The notes below the pieces were generated by a model. It saw nothing but the letters and a program-made list of their open reading frames with translations. It searched no databases and had not been told where the DNA came from. The position numbers and the translations under genes are program-made. A stretch of 64,000 bases of DNA from assembly GCA_025060195.1 (NCBI GenBank), contig JANXCQ010000011.1, forward strand, positions 56,136 to 120,135, given 5' to 3'. This stretch comes from Gemmatales bacterium (lineage in GTDB: Bacteria > Planctomycetota > Planctomycetia > Gemmatales > HRBIN36). Numbering within the stretch: position 1 is the first letter of the stretch; the number at the start of each line of letters is the position of its first letter. Of this stretch, positions 28,053 through 37,822 are shown in pieces.

Positions 28053-29384
28053 CTAGGGTTGCGACACGAAAACAGTTTGGCCGATTAGATAACCGCGTAA
28101 GTCCTGGAGAATCCTATCACAATATTCTTCCCAATGTGGCAGAGGTAAGCGGCCTACATAAGTAACGAAGACACTAATGCGCAGGCGCGAACCATGCTCG
28201 TTGAGCGTCTCGAAGACCAATTCGACTTCAAAGGGTCGCGAGGAGCGCCCTAGGAAGCGTTGCAAGAGACCATACTGCTGGCCCACGTCATAAGGAGTGT
28301 TCTTTCCGCCGAGGCGCAGCACCACTCGTTGAGTTTCCTGAACGCAGATTTCGCCGCGCATATCCGCTACGAAACCTTGAATTTTGTAGGCGGCCAAGGC
28401 CTGGGGCATCCAAGCTTCGAGTACGTATTGCTTAGATAAGGGTGAGCGGGGACGAAGGGTTTGGGTGGGGGTTACATGTTGAGAGCTATCAGGGTTCAAG
28501 TGGCCGTCGGATCGGCTGCTTGGGGAGGAAACTTCTTGGCTCTGCCGCAGGGCCTCTTGATAAAGCTGGTTCAGCTCCCAAGCGGAGTTGGGCCGGTCTT
28601 CGGGGCGCTTCGCCAAACACTTGAGCACTACGCTCTCGATGGCTGGGTGTATAAACGGCACCCCCTGCGACATGGGAGACGGCTGTTCTTGAGTGTGGGC
28701 CAGAAGCATGTCCATAGCCGTCTCGCCTTCGAACGGCAACCGACCGGTGAGCATCTCATAGACAATGACTCCCAAGCTGTATAAGTCCGAGCGATGGTCG
28801 AGCGTTTCGTTGCGAATCTGTTCGGGGCTCATGTAGTTGGGCGTACCAATCAGCGCAGTTTCGGTCCCGTGTGCCACTGGGCTGCCCACCCAGCGGAACA
28901 ATTCCGCTAAACCGAAGTCGAGGATTTTCACCTTTTCATAGGGCGTGTCTGGCTCGAGGAGCATAATGTTGGCAGGCTTTAAGTCCCGATGGAGAATCCC
29001 CAGGTTATGGGCGGCCTGGAGCACTTCGCACAGCTGCGCTAGGAGGCGTCCGACCCGTACGGGCGAGAAATGTTTTTCGCGTCTTAATATCTCGTCGAGC
29101 GGCTGGCCCCGCACATATTCCATCACCAGGCAAGGACCTTCGGGACTATCCAGTGTCGCATCATACAAGGTGACGGCGTAAGGGTGCTGGAAGCGCGCCA
29201 ACAAGTACATTTCTTGTTCAAACCGCTGACGAAACGCCAAATCGTGCGCCACCTCTTCGCGCATGAGTTTAATAACTACTTGGCGCGGCAAGTCCAATTG
29301 GCGGGCCAAAAAGACGCGGCCCATGCCCCCCTTACCGATTTCGTGGATAATTTCATATCGGCCCAGCAAAATCTGCTGCCGCAT
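28053..29384 (-). CDS. Serine/threonine protein kinase
   Basis: This 443-residue Hanks-type kinase has all catalytic marks: the glycine loop IGKGGMGRVFLA near residue 15, VVIKLM (ATP-binding Lys), HRDLKPANIML (catalytic loop), DFG in KILDFGLAEL, and the activation segment with GTPNYMSPEQ. The ATG at 29384 has GGAAGA 8 nt upstream. Unlike many planctomycete kinases there is no membrane helix. A Ser/Pro/Thr-rich linker near residue 300 leads to an unrecognised C-terminal domain of about 120 residues. It is divergent from the PQQ-type propeller gene. Confidence 0.95.
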   Translation of the reverse strand: MRQQILLGRYEIIHEIGKGGMGRVFLARQLDLPRQVVIKLMREEVAHDLAFRQRFEQEMYLLARFQHPYAVTLYDATLDSPEGPCLVMEYVRGQPLDEILRREKHFSPVRVGRLLAQLCEVLQAAHNLGILHRDLKPANIMLLEPDTPYEKVKILDFGLAELFRWVGSPVAHGTETALIGTPNYMSPEQIRNETLDHRSDLYSLGVIVYEMLTGRLPFEGETAMDMLLAHTQEQPSPMSQGVPFIHPAIESVVLKCLAKRPEDRPNSAWELNQLYQEALRQSQEVSSPSSRSDGHLNPDSSQHVTPTQTLRPRSPLSKQYVLEAWMPQALAAYKIQGFVADMRGEICVQETQRVVLRLGGKNTPYDVGQQYGLLQRFLGRSSRPFEVELVFETLNEHGSRLRISVFVTYVGRLPLPHWEEYCDRILQDLRGYLIGQTVFVSQP

Positions 29385-29683
29385 GAGCAATCTTCCATTC
29401 GCCCGTCAAACCGCCAGACCGTTCTTCTCTATCAGGCGCGACGGCACGTTACCTCCGGATGCACTGCCCATCCAGTATAGCTCACGTTTTTCGATAATTC
29501 TGCGGTCAGAGCATTCGCGCCTTACCACCGTAGCAATGGTCTCGCAACACGAGGCATAGTGCGGACTGTAGTGAGGCATTTGGCTGGCTTGGGCTAGCTG
29601 AGAATGATACAATAAGGCCGATGCACGAACTGACTTACACCTTGATGCCCTAGAATCCTGCCTAACCATCAGGAACCTTGCGC

Positions 29684-30952
29684 ATGCGCTTTTGCCGCTC
29701 GCCTTGCTTGTCTGCGTTCTTATTGTTCGCATTAGCGACAGGGTCAAGCGCCGCGACTTGGCCCCGCTTCCGCGGTCCGAATGGCGAAGGCATTGCCCCA
29801 GACATGAACTTGCCCCTTTCCTGGAAAGGACCAGAGGACGCACTCTGGAAGGTGGCGTTGCCCGGCGAGGGTAATTCCTCGCCTGTCCTTTGGGAAGACC
29901 GCCTGTTTGTGCAGTCGGCCAGTGTGAATGGTCGGGACCGGTTTCTAATCTGCTTACGACCGCAAACGGGGCAATTGTTGTGGACGCGCCAATGGCATGC
30001 GCAGGCCGCCGCTAAGCATCGGAAGAACACCTTTGCCTCCAATACGCCTGCCACCGATGGTCAGCGCGTTTACGCCTTGATCTGGACGGGAGAAAAATAC
30101 TTGCTCGTGGCGTGTGATTTGGACGGGAAAACTGTTTGGGAAAAAGACTTGGGTAGTTACACCAGCCAGCACGGTGCTGGACATTCTCCCATTGTTTACG
30201 AGGGACGAGTTTTTGTGGCTAAGGATCAGGACGGCGCCTCCACCTTGCTGGCATTTCAGGCCCAAACGGGCGAATTGCTTTGGCAAACACCCCGGAAACC
30301 GTTTCGGGCTTGTTACTCAACGCCTTTCATCTTGCAACGGCCCGAGCGCGGGGCAGAATTGATCGTCGCAAGCACGGCAGGAATTAGTGGCTATGATCCA
30401 AAGACAGGGCGGGAAATCTGGCACTGGGAATGGCGTTTCGACGGTATGCCGCTGCGCACGGTCGCGTCCCCCATCTTGGCCCGAGGTCTGATTGTGGCCA
30501 CCAGCGGCGATGGCGGAGGTTCGCGCCACGCGGTAGCCATTCGTCCTGGCGACAAAGGCTTGGTGCCCGATTCCCACGTCGTGTGGGAAAACAAGCGTTT
30601 CTTGCCTTATGTGCCGACCCTACTGGCTCGGGATGAATATATCTTTTTCGTCAACGACAATGGTATCGCGGGGTGTATTCGTGCGGCCAACGGTGAGCGC
30701 GTTTGGATGGAACGTTTAGAAGGGGGCGGAAGCTTTTCTGCATCGCCCGTGTTGGTCGGCGATCGCATCTATGCGGTCAGTGAGGAAGGGGAGGTGTTCG
30801 TATTCGCTGCCAGTTCGACTTTCCGAATGCTCGGCCGGGGGCGCGTGGGCGAGCAAGTGTTTGCCACGCCCGCTGTCGCGGACGGACGGCTTTTCATCCG
30901 CGGCCGACAGCACTTGTTCTGCTTTGCCAATGCCACAGCCTCAACACGCTAA
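29684..30952 (+). CDS. Secreted PQQ-type beta-propeller protein
   Basis: This 422-residue exported protein has a signal peptide (FCRSPCLSAFLLFALATGSSA) and PQQ-like propeller blades. WPRFRGPNGEGIA, near the mature N-terminus, is the typical planctomycete opening. Repeated AxTGxxLW-type motifs follow: RPQTGQLLWTRQW, DLDGKTVWEKDLG, QAQTGELLWQTPR, DPKTGREIWHWEW and RAANGERVWMERL. ATG 29684 is preferred over the TTG two codons upstream, with AGGA 9 nt away. Such proteins are extracytoplasmic scaffolds or enzymes of unknown reaction; true PQQ binding is not shown. Confidence 0.92.
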   Translation: MRFCRSPCLSAFLLFALATGSSAATWPRFRGPNGEGIAPDMNLPLSWKGPEDALWKVALPGEGNSSPVLWEDRLFVQSASVNGRDRFLICLRPQTGQLLWTRQWHAQAAAKHRKNTFASNTPATDGQRVYALIWTGEKYLLVACDLDGKTVWEKDLGSYTSQHGAGHSPIVYEGRVFVAKDQDGASTLLAFQAQTGELLWQTPRKPFRACYSTPFILQRPERGAELIVASTAGISGYDPKTGREIWHWEWRFDGMPLRTVASPILARGLIVATSGDGGGSRHAVAIRPGDKGLVPDSHVVWENKRFLPYVPTLLARDEYIFFVNDNGIAGCIRAANGERVWMERLEGGGSFSASPVLVGDRIYAVSEEGEVFVFAASSTFRMLGRGRVGEQVFATPAVADGRLFIRGRQHLFCFANATASTR

Positions 30953-30966
30953 TGGGCTGCTGGCCC

Positions 30967-30986
30967 GCGTTGGCCTCGGCCAATGC
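30967..30986 (+). terminator. Hairpin after the propeller gene
   Basis: An 8-bp stem (GCGTTGGC/GCCAATGC, one G-T pair) with a CTCG tetraloop starts 14 nt after the stop codon of the PQQ-type gene. There is no strong T run, so it may act as a transcript-end stabiliser or a weak terminator between the convergent propeller and lexA genes. Confidence 0.4.
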
Positions 30987-31198
30987 TAGCTCTAACCAAT
31001 TGCCCTGTGGTACACCGAAAGCACCTTTGCCCCTTTAGGCGATTATCGTTTCGGGCGCGTAATGGTCACCGGGCTATGGCAGTCAACGTTCACGTTTGGG
31101 CCAGAACTTTGGAATCATATCCAGCGCATGAATGTAGCTGGCGACGTCAAAACCCTGGCGAGAATTCGCAGGGGTCATGAAAGCATGATCCTAGCGGG

Positions 31199-31807
31199 TT
31201 AGCGGTAGCAACGAATCACACCGCGAAGTACACCCAGGATACGAACATTATCTTTAGCCGTAACATAGATAGGTTTCATCTGAGAGTTGGCAGGCTGCAA
31301 ACAAATGCGATTCCCCTCGCGATAGTAGCGTTTCAAAGTCACTTCGCCATCCACCCAAGCAACTACGGGTTCACCCTCACGCGGATTAGTCTTGGGCTCG
31401 ATGAGTACTAGGTCGCCATCCTGAATGTGCTCTTCAATCATGCTATCGCCGCGCACCCGAAGGGCAAACAGACCGCGGTGCTGAGGAAAAAGCTCCTCCA
31501 GCTGGAGCCGCTCATCTTCCTGTTGTAGCGCTTCGATGGGGGAGCCTGCAGCGACGACGCCGTAGATGGGAATGCTGCCTTGCCAGGGTTCGTGGCGTAA
31601 CACCATGGCACGTGCTTGACCTCGTCGGCGTTCCAGCAAGCCTTTTCGTTCCAGGGCGCGGAGATGGCACACTACCCCATTGGGAGAACGAATGCCGAAG
31701 TGGCTCGCAATCTCACGGACTGTGGGGACGTAACCGCGTTCCTGGGCGAATTGGCGTATGTAGCGGTAAATTTCCCGCTGTCTCGGGGTCAACTGCGCTT
31801 CCAGCAT
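31199..31807 (-). CDS. lexA: LexA repressor
   Basis: LexA represses SOS genes and cleaves itself when RecA is activated. The 202-residue version from the ATG at 31807 (MLEAQLTPRQREIY) is preferred: AAGGAG lies 6 nt upstream and the length matches the family. In-frame ATGs at 31837 and 31879 are possible. The N-terminal winged helix contains VPTVREIASHFGIRSPNGV. The cleavage site is Ala-Gly in VVAAGSPIEA, the nucleophile is Ser in RGDSMIEEH, and the general-base Lys is in EVTLKRYY, so the protein should be competent for autocleavage. A palindromic site lies just upstream. Confidence 0.95.
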   Translation of the reverse strand: MLEAQLTPRQREIYRYIRQFAQERGYVPTVREIASHFGIRSPNGVVCHLRALERKGLLERRRGQARAMVLRHEPWQGSIPIYGVVAAGSPIEALQQEDERLQLEELFPQHRGLFALRVRGDSMIEEHIQDGDLVLIEPKTNPREGEPVVAWVDGEVTLKRYYREGNRICLQPANSQMKPIYVTAKDNVRILGVLRGVIRCYR

Positions 31808-31863
31808 GGTCGTCTCCTTCGGCTCTGAGTTGGCCATGATCCTGCTCCCATATCCTGAACGCC

Positions 31864-31878
31864 TGTATATACCATACA
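31864..31878 (-). promoter_or_regulatory. Candidate LexA autoregulatory operator
   Basis: The 15-bp sequence TGTATATACCATACA contains a perfect inverted repeat TGTAT-N5-ATACA, 57-71 bp upstream of the favoured lexA ATG. A related TGTAC/GTACA-like half lies next to it. LexA normally represses its own gene from such a palindrome, but the binding motif in this lineage was not checked. Confidence 0.35.
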
Positions 31879-32022
31879 TCCGTACATGCTTCCTGGCAAG
31901 CCGAGGTTTTACAGAAATTTCTCTCAGTTTTTATCCAGCGTTCCCATGACCTTTGTAGGGAAATACATAGGATAGGAGCGACCGGAGACCTGGTTAGCAC
32001 TACCTAATCGGAGGTCGAAGCT

Positions 32023-32967
32023 ATGGCGAACCTAGGCCTGCGGGCAGGGATGATCGCGTGCTTGTGTACGCTGCTCACGCTCGGCTCGCTGTGTAGCCAA
32101 CAGGAGCTCAGTGGCGAAATCAAGGCGGATGGCTCGAGCACCACGTACCTGATCACCGAGAGAATGGCGGCCGCTTTTCGCAGCGTGCATCCAAAGGTTC
32201 AGATCTCCATTGGCGTGTCGGGAACAGGAGGCGGCTTCAAGAAATTTGCCAACAACGAAACCGACATCAATAACGCGTCGCGGCCTATTCGACCACCCGA
32301 AGCTGAGTTGTGTCGTAAAAACAATATTGAATTCCTTGAATTGAAGGTGGCTATGGACGGTTTGGCCGTGGTGGTGCATCCGGATAACAACTGGGCGCGC
32401 AAACTTACAGTGGAGCAATTACAGCATATTTGGCGACCGAATAACCCCGCTCGTTTTTGGAGCGATCTCGATCCCAATTGGCCCAACGAACGCATCGAGC
32501 TTTTCGGGCCGGGTACCGATTCCGGTACTTTCGATTATTTCACTGAAGCCATCAACGGTAAGGAAAAGGTTAGCCGGCCCGACTATAGCGCATCCGAAGA
32601 CGATAACGTTACCGTCAACGGTGTGGCGCGCAGTAAGTATGCACTTGGTTACCTGGGGCTAGCCTACTACGAAGAGAATCGCGAGCGTTTGGCCGCTGTG
32701 GCCATCAAGGATCGCAATGGAAAGGATTATTATCTGCCCACCCGTGAAAATGTACTCAAAGGACTTTACACGCCTCTGAGCCGACCCCTATTTATTTACG
32801 TGAAAATATCCTCGCTGAAACGCCCGGAAGTGCGCGAGTTTGTGCGATTCTACTTACGACGCAATGACCTGGTCCGTAAAAGTGGTTATATCGAGTTGCC
32901 CATCACGGAGCGTCTGGAACAACAGGAGAAGCTCGAAAACGCATTGAGGCAACTGGGCTTCCGCTAA
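32023..32967 (+). CDS. pstS: Phosphate ABC transporter substrate-binding protein PstS
   Basis: This 314-residue exported phosphate-binding protein has CGGAGGT before the ATG and a signal peptide over about residues 1-28. The PBP-like domain shows the family opening IKADGSSTTYLITERMAAAF, the phosphate-binding segment SGTGGGFKKFANNETDINNA, DGLAVVVHPDNNWA, FGPGTDSGTFDYFTEAING and the late ALGYLGLAYYEEN. PstCAB and PhoU are not adjacent, so it is a solo binding protein here; the transporter must be elsewhere. It is divergent from lexA with only about 215 bp between them. Confidence 0.94.
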   Translation: MANLGLRAGMIACLCTLLTLGSLCSQQELSGEIKADGSSTTYLITERMAAAFRSVHPKVQISIGVSGTGGGFKKFANNETDINNASRPIRPPEAELCRKNNIEFLELKVAMDGLAVVVHPDNNWARKLTVEQLQHIWRPNNPARFWSDLDPNWPNERIELFGPGTDSGTFDYFTEAINGKEKVSRPDYSASEDDNVTVNGVARSKYALGYLGLAYYEENRERLAAVAIKDRNGKDYYLPTRENVLKGLYTPLSRPLFIYVKISSLKRPEVREFVRFYLRRNDLVRKSGYIELPITERLEQQEKLENALRQLGFR

Positions 32968-33012
32968 GCGTGGGAACAACCGATTCTGGCGTTGGTCGGT
33001 GAAAGTGATCCC

Positions 33013-33951
33013 TCAAGGTTGGTCCGAAGTCCGTGCAGTTCGGTGCCAGATGCGATACTGCCGTTGCCGCAGCCAGTGCTTCAAGCGGGACAATAAGTCG
33101 TCGCGGGTGCTGACTTCCCATAAATCCGCATCCGCTGCTTGTGCCGCTAGCGAAACTTCCTGGGCAAACCGCGAAGCCGTTGTTGACCATAACTCTCGGA
33201 TTCGGGGATTACGAGCATCACACCAGATACGCTGAGCGCCCTCGGCATCTTGCAACAAAAAATAACCGCGTTCGGGAAGCTGGCCTTCTGCTGGGTCAAC
33301 AACGCGCACCAAGATAACGTCATGGCGTCGCGCGAAGCGTTGCAGCTCGGAATGATACGCCTGATCAAGGAAATCAGAGATAAAAATGACCAAAGCTCGG
33401 CGTCGCAAAAGCGGCGCCAGGAAGCGGCAAACTTGGGTCAGCGAAGTGGGTTCCTGTTCAGGCCGTTGGCTTAGTATTAGCGCCACTTCCCGCCACGCTT
33501 GCCGAAGTCCACGGCGAGGTGGCAGGAATTGTTGCACACGACTATCAAACAAAGCCAATCCCACGCGGTCGCGATTATAGGCCGCCAGCAATGCCAGCAG
33601 CGCCGCGGTTTCCACGGCCGTGTGCCACTTGCTCCGCGCATCGCCGCCATAAGCCATACTGCCGCTTTTGTCCAATGCCAACACCACTGTCAGCTCGCGT
33701 TCTTCGATAAACCGTTTTACAAACGGCGTGGCTAATCGAGCCGTGGCCTTCCACTCGATAGCACGAATATCATCGCCTGGTTGATATTCGCGCAGTTCCT
33801 CAAAGGTCACTCCCGCCCCGCGGAAAAGGCTGGCGAATCGTCCGCCTGCGCCTCCTTCTATAGCACGCCGCGCTACTAGCTGCATTTGCCGCAGCCAAAC
33901 CGACAACGTTTCCGGAACTACGCCCCATAAGGGAAGGTAAGGTTCACTCAT
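33013..33951 (-). CDS. DUF58 domain-containing protein
   Basis: This 312-residue soluble protein is of the DUF58 family, a von Willebrand A-like fold usually encoded with MoxR ATPases and membrane proteins. The family signature FEELREYQPGDDIRAIEWKA lies near residue 52. The metal-site-like DKSGSM lies near 94. Further on, FISDFLDQAYHSELQRFARR completes the vWA-type core. Its ATG overlaps the stop of the upstream ABC permease by 4 nt, so the two are translationally coupled. No MoxR gene is in the window. It probably helps assemble or regulate a membrane complex; this is an inference from context. Confidence 0.93.
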   Translation of the reverse strand: MSEPYLPLWGVVPETLSVWLRQMQLVARRAIEGGAGGRFASLFRGAGVTFEELREYQPGDDIRAIEWKATARLATPFVKRFIEERELTVVLALDKSGSMAYGGDARSKWHTAVETAALLALLAAYNRDRVGLALFDSRVQQFLPPRRGLRQAWREVALILSQRPEQEPTSLTQVCRFLAPLLRRRALVIFISDFLDQAYHSELQRFARRHDVILVRVVDPAEGQLPERGYFLLQDAEGAQRIWCDARNPRIRELWSTTASRFAQEVSLAAQAADADLWEVSTRDDLLSRLKHWLRQRQYRIWHRTARTSDQP

Positions 33952-35735
33952 TCTTCCGCCGGCGTGTGATAGTGCAAGGCGACGTCGAATTCGCTCAACA
34001 ACGGAACGAGCATCGCCGCGATCGTGAAACTAAATCCCCCAACGACCACCAGGAAAGACCATAGCGGGTCGCCACTGGTCCCCGTGTATGGATTATCCAC
34101 GAGCACATTCACCACGGCCCAGAAAAGACCCGCGGGACACACCCAAGACGAAATAAACAACGCCACCGAAGGTTTGCGACCACCCAGGACAAACCACATG
34201 CCGCCTATGCCCAAGGCCAGAAACAGTAAGAAGCTGGTAAACTGCGCCTCAATCCGTCCAGCCACCAGCAACAGGTAAATGCATACCAGAGTTCCCACAA
34301 ACAGAAAGAAGATGGTACCCAAACTATAAGCAATGGCCGCTTTCGTATTCACATTGTGCAACCCGACATGCAAGCCGAGCATGGAAGAAAATAGCACCAA
34401 TACAGCGAGCGAAATCAGGATATAGAGCAATACTTCCCAACCGATATAGCCAGCCCAGGCGTAAGCCACAGCGAACAAAAACGGCGGCAGTATAATCTCT
34501 TTCGTGTTATAAAGCACGCCGAACAACTTGCCAAAGATAAACTCCTTGGGCGTCAGATCAGTCACCAGAAGCAGATCGAGAGAATTCAAATCACGCTCAT
34601 ACGTGATAGCCGTCACCCCTTGCGCGTTGATGAGGAGTAAGGACAACACTAGCACAGGAACAATTCCTAAGGCAGGAAGCAGGCGATCCGCGGCTTGTGG
34701 CCCAGCCGCGGGCAAATTCTGCCACGCCGCTAACCCTACCAAAGCAACGACGAGTAAGTAGGCCAGCTTGATTAGCATGGGACGCCGACCGTAACTGCGC
34801 GTGCATAGCTCCCGCCACAGCACCGGGTTGCTCCATACTTCGCGCACAGGTCCGCCGACAGGGGTAGGAGATTTTTCAACGACCTCCTCCTCTTCCTCCG
34901 GGGCTTCGCGTTGCTGAATCGGCTCACCACTGGGATTCCAGTGCCGCAATTTACGGATGCCAATGGCACTTAACAAAGCCACCCAGCCCACCATGCACAG
35001 AGTGAATTGCAACACGGGAGTAGCGAACCAACTTTGACCGAGTTGGGGCTTCAAAATGGTCGCCAAGGCGCGATACGGCTGGAGCCACACTTGAACCGTA
35101 GCCAGTGTTGACGCCATCGGCTTAGGCAAAAACGGCAAATAGGCCAGCAACCCGAGCCCCTCAACCGCCAGGAAATAGAGCATCAAGCATAACACCGTCA
35201 ACGCGAGAGTCTGGAAAGTCTTTTCACGCCAAAAAGCAATCAGGTTGCCTAAAGCGCCCGCAGCTAGACCACTCGCACACAACACAAAAAACACCAGCAC
35301 AATCTGCGTCAACGAAACGCCGCCCAGAAGCAGGAGCATAGCCTGGATCGGCAAAGAAGATAACAGCAACAAACCGATCTGGGCCAAACTGCCGAAGAGC
35401 TTACCCAAAACGATTTCCGCATCGCTCAAGTCAGTGCACAGGAGCAACACCAGGGTACGCCGATCTTTCTCCATAGCCACGGAAGCCGCGGCCGTTAGAG
35501 CAGCGAAAAAAATCACCAAACTCAGCTGAAGCCACGACAGCAGTTGGAACAAGAAGGCCCCAAAATCGGCCAGTTCTTTTGCCGACACGCTATAACCCCA
35601 ACCGCGACTCGCCTGCCAAGCGGTAACCGCCAACACCCACAGACCCGCCAGGTAAACAAACCGCAACACATAGTGTCGGCCTCGCCGCGGCAAGGTAAGC
35701 AACTCCCGCTGCAGAATCGGTCCTAACCACGCCAT
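33948..35735 (-). CDS. ABC-2 type transporter permease, duplicated
   Basis: This is a 595-residue membrane protein with about 12 hydrophobic segments in two similar halves. Each half has the ABC-2 permease pattern in which a conserved motif follows the second helix (KDRRTLVLLLCTDLSDAEIV with LGKLFGSL; YERDLNSLDLLLVTDLTPKE with FIFGKLFGVL). A charged loop (EAPEEEEEVVEKSPTP, near residue 280) separates the halves. It probably forms the membrane part of an exporter or gliding-type ABC system, but no ATPase gene is adjacent. It lies 6 nt after a small membrane protein and overlaps the DUF58 gene. Confidence 0.88.
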   Translation of the reverse strand: MAWLGPILQRELLTLPRRGRHYVLRFVYLAGLWVLAVTAWQASRGWGYSVSAKELADFGAFLFQLLSWLQLSLVIFFAALTAAASVAMEKDRRTLVLLLCTDLSDAEIVLGKLFGSLAQIGLLLLSSLPIQAMLLLLGGVSLTQIVLVFFVLCASGLAAGALGNLIAFWREKTFQTLALTVLCLMLYFLAVEGLGLLAYLPFLPKPMASTLATVQVWLQPYRALATILKPQLGQSWFATPVLQFTLCMVGWVALLSAIGIRKLRHWNPSGEPIQQREAPEEEEEVVEKSPTPVGGPVREVWSNPVLWRELCTRSYGRRPMLIKLAYLLVVALVGLAAWQNLPAAGPQAADRLLPALGIVPVLVLSLLLINAQGVTAITYERDLNSLDLLLVTDLTPKEFIFGKLFGVLYNTKEIILPPFLFAVAYAWAGYIGWEVLLYILISLAVLVLFSSMLGLHVGLHNVNTKAAIAYSLGTIFFLFVGTLVCIYLLLVAGRIEAQFTSFLLFLALGIGGMWFVLGGRKPSVALFISSWVCPAGLFWAVVNVLVDNPYTGTSGDPLWSFLVVVGGFSFTIAAMLVPLLSEFDVALHYHTPAEE

Positions 35736-35741
35736 GCTCGT

Positions 35742-36221
35742 TCAATCCCGACCCGTGGACGGCTCGAGACGCTCCATCTCGGGATAGTGAGCCAGCACCT
35801 GTTCGGGATTCATATTGAACAACACGCGGCCCACCTGCCATTTCCGACCGTTGAAATAAAAGACGGCAGTAGCGGTGCGTGGCTCCTGCCACGAGGCAGT
35901 TTCCATATCTGCGTTCGTCGGCTCAAAACTAATCAGGACGCCCACGAACGCTAGCAACTTCCCGTTGCGTCGATCGCGCACAAATTCGACTTGCTTATCC
36001 CATTCGCACTCCTTCCATCGCAAGCCTCGAGGCTTTTCTGACTGCGCTCCCATATCAAAAAACTTCGCCTCCAGATATTCCCGCTGCAGTAAAAACAGTT
36101 CTTGAGCATGTACCAATTCCACCTCCTGACAAAACCGCCTTAGCGGTCGCCAAGCTAACACAATTCCCACTATCGCCCCCAAAAGGACACTCACCACGAT
36201 CAACCACGCTAGCCCGCTCAT
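35742..36221 (-). CDS. Small single-pass membrane protein, hypothetical
   Basis: This 159-residue protein starts at the ATG at 36221 (MSGLAWLIVVSVLLGAIVGI), supported by AGAGGGG 6 nt upstream. A longer frame to 36368 is unlikely. There is one N-terminal membrane helix, a helical segment (RPLRRFCQEVELVHAQELFL), then a soluble domain with KLLAFVGVLISFEP and TATAVFYFNGRKWQVGRVLF. No family was recognised. It is the first gene of a probable operon with the ABC permease and DUF58 protein and may be an accessory subunit. Confidence 0.72.
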   Translation of the reverse strand: MSGLAWLIVVSVLLGAIVGIVLAWRPLRRFCQEVELVHAQELFLLQREYLEAKFFDMGAQSEKPRGLRWKECEWDKQVEFVRDRRNGKLLAFVGVLISFEPTNADMETASWQEPRTATAVFYFNGRKWQVGRVLFNMNPEQVLAHYPEMERLEPSTGRD

Positions 36222-36436
36222 AGATGCCCCTCTTGCCACGACCTCACTTCGCACTTCCTCGTTGCATTCTAGCAAGGCATGGCCAGCGGCTTCCAGAGCA
36301 AAAATTGCTCTTGCCACGGCTGACCAGTCCGTAAGTTTGCAAACTAATGGCCGCGCGTGTTGTTTCATAAAGTTAACGCTGCCGATATGGAAAAACCTTG
36401 CTGCCCCGCAGACAACATACGCGGCTGAACATACTC

Positions 36437-37777
36437 ATGAGCGACATTTTTGAACTCGGACAACAGCTTCGCCGAAAGCAACTCAGCGCCCAAGAACTGA
36501 CCCGCCAATGCCTAGATCGGATTCGCGCAGAAGATCCACACCTGCGCGCCTGGGCGTTAGTCGCTGAAAGAGAGGCCCTGGAGCAGGCACGCCAGTGCGA
36601 TGAGGAACTAACCCACGGCCTAGACCGCGGCTTGCTCCACGGCATTCCGATCGGCGTCAAGGACATCATAGACGTAGCAGGCTGGCCCACGCGCTTTGGA
36701 GTATCGCATAGCGAAGCCGCTCCACGCAAAGAAGACGCCTATGTAGTAGCGCGATTACGACAGGCAGGCGCGGTCCTGCTCGGCAAAACTGTTACGACCC
36801 CTTACGCCGCTTTCGACCCGCCCCCGACACGCCATCCTTGGCTCCCAGGCCGAACACCGGGCGGTTCATCCAGCGGGTCGGCAGTTGCCGTAGCGCGCAA
36901 CATGTGTTATGCCGCGCTGGCCACGCAAACTGGCGGCTCGATCACACGCCCCGCCGCCTATTGCGGCATAGCCAGCATTAAGCCCACATTTGGCCGCGTA
37001 AGCACCCGAGGCGTATTACCCCTCGCCCCCCACTTAGACCATGTCGGCGCCATGGGACAAACCGTTCGCGACCTCGCCATTATTTTTCACGCCATCGCGG
37101 GCTTCGACCCGAGCGACCCAAGCAGTATCAACCTCCCCGTACCGCCCCTACAAACTCTACTGCAACCTCGTCAGACACCGCCCCGCCTCGGCCTTCTCTC
37201 AGGACCCTGGGACGAGTATATCGAAAAGAAAATGCAACAAGCCTTGTTCGAAGCGTGCCAAACTTGGCACAAGCACGGCGCCTCTGTGCACCACCTGCGA
37301 ACCCCGAGAGAATTCGACGCAGTGTTACAGTGGCACCGCACCATCCTGGCCGTGGAGGCCGCTGCTTACCACGAAAGCAACTATCGCCGTGCTCCGTACC
37401 TCTACCCGCCAAAACTAGCCGCACTCCTCGAAGAAGGCCTCCGCACTCCCGCCGTCGAATACGCTCGCTCACGCCAGCACCAAGAGACTTGGCGTCACGA
37501 AATGCTCGCCTGCTTTACCGAAGTGGATGTGTTCATTACTCCCGCCGCTTCAGGACCGCCTCCCTCTGCCGATACCACCGGCGACCCATGTTGCAACGCA
37601 CCGTGGAGTTACTTAGGCTATCCCACCGTGAGCTTTCCCATAACTCGGCACCCGACGCCAGAGCCTCTGGCGGTGCAATTCATCGGTCGCCCGTTCTGCG
37701 AAGCAGAACTACTGGCCACCGCCCTCTGGTGTGAACACGTCTTGCATTCCATGGGAAACTCAGCCAAGAGCGGATAA
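36437..37777 (+). CDS. Amidase (amidase signature family)
   Basis: This 446-residue amidase-signature hydrolase contains the full Ser-cisSer-Lys triad. The Lys is in GIPIGVKDIIDVAG, the cis-Ser is in QTGGSITRPAAYCG and the nucleophile Ser lies in the glycine/serine-rich PGGSSSGSAVAVA. It resembles GatA, but no gatB or gatC is near. The C-terminus is short and the sequence reads more like a stand-alone amidase, so a different amide substrate is likely. The ATG at 36437 (MSDIFELGQQLRRKQLSAQE) is favoured over an upstream TTG at 36398, though no clear ribosome site is present. Confidence 0.88.
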   Translation: MSDIFELGQQLRRKQLSAQELTRQCLDRIRAEDPHLRAWALVAEREALEQARQCDEELTHGLDRGLLHGIPIGVKDIIDVAGWPTRFGVSHSEAAPRKEDAYVVARLRQAGAVLLGKTVTTPYAAFDPPPTRHPWLPGRTPGGSSSGSAVAVARNMCYAALATQTGGSITRPAAYCGIASIKPTFGRVSTRGVLPLAPHLDHVGAMGQTVRDLAIIFHAIAGFDPSDPSSINLPVPPLQTLLQPRQTPPRLGLLSGPWDEYIEKKMQQALFEACQTWHKHGASVHHLRTPREFDAVLQWHRTILAVEAAAYHESNYRRAPYLYPPKLAALLEEGLRTPAVEYARSRQHQETWRHEMLACFTEVDVFITPAASGPPPSADTTGDPCCNAPWSYLGYPTVSFPITRHPTPEPLAVQFIGRPFCEAELLATALWCEHVLHSMGNSAKSG

Positions 37778-37822
37778 TGTTAAGGATGAGAGTACCCATC
37801 CCCGTATTCAGGAGGTGCGATC

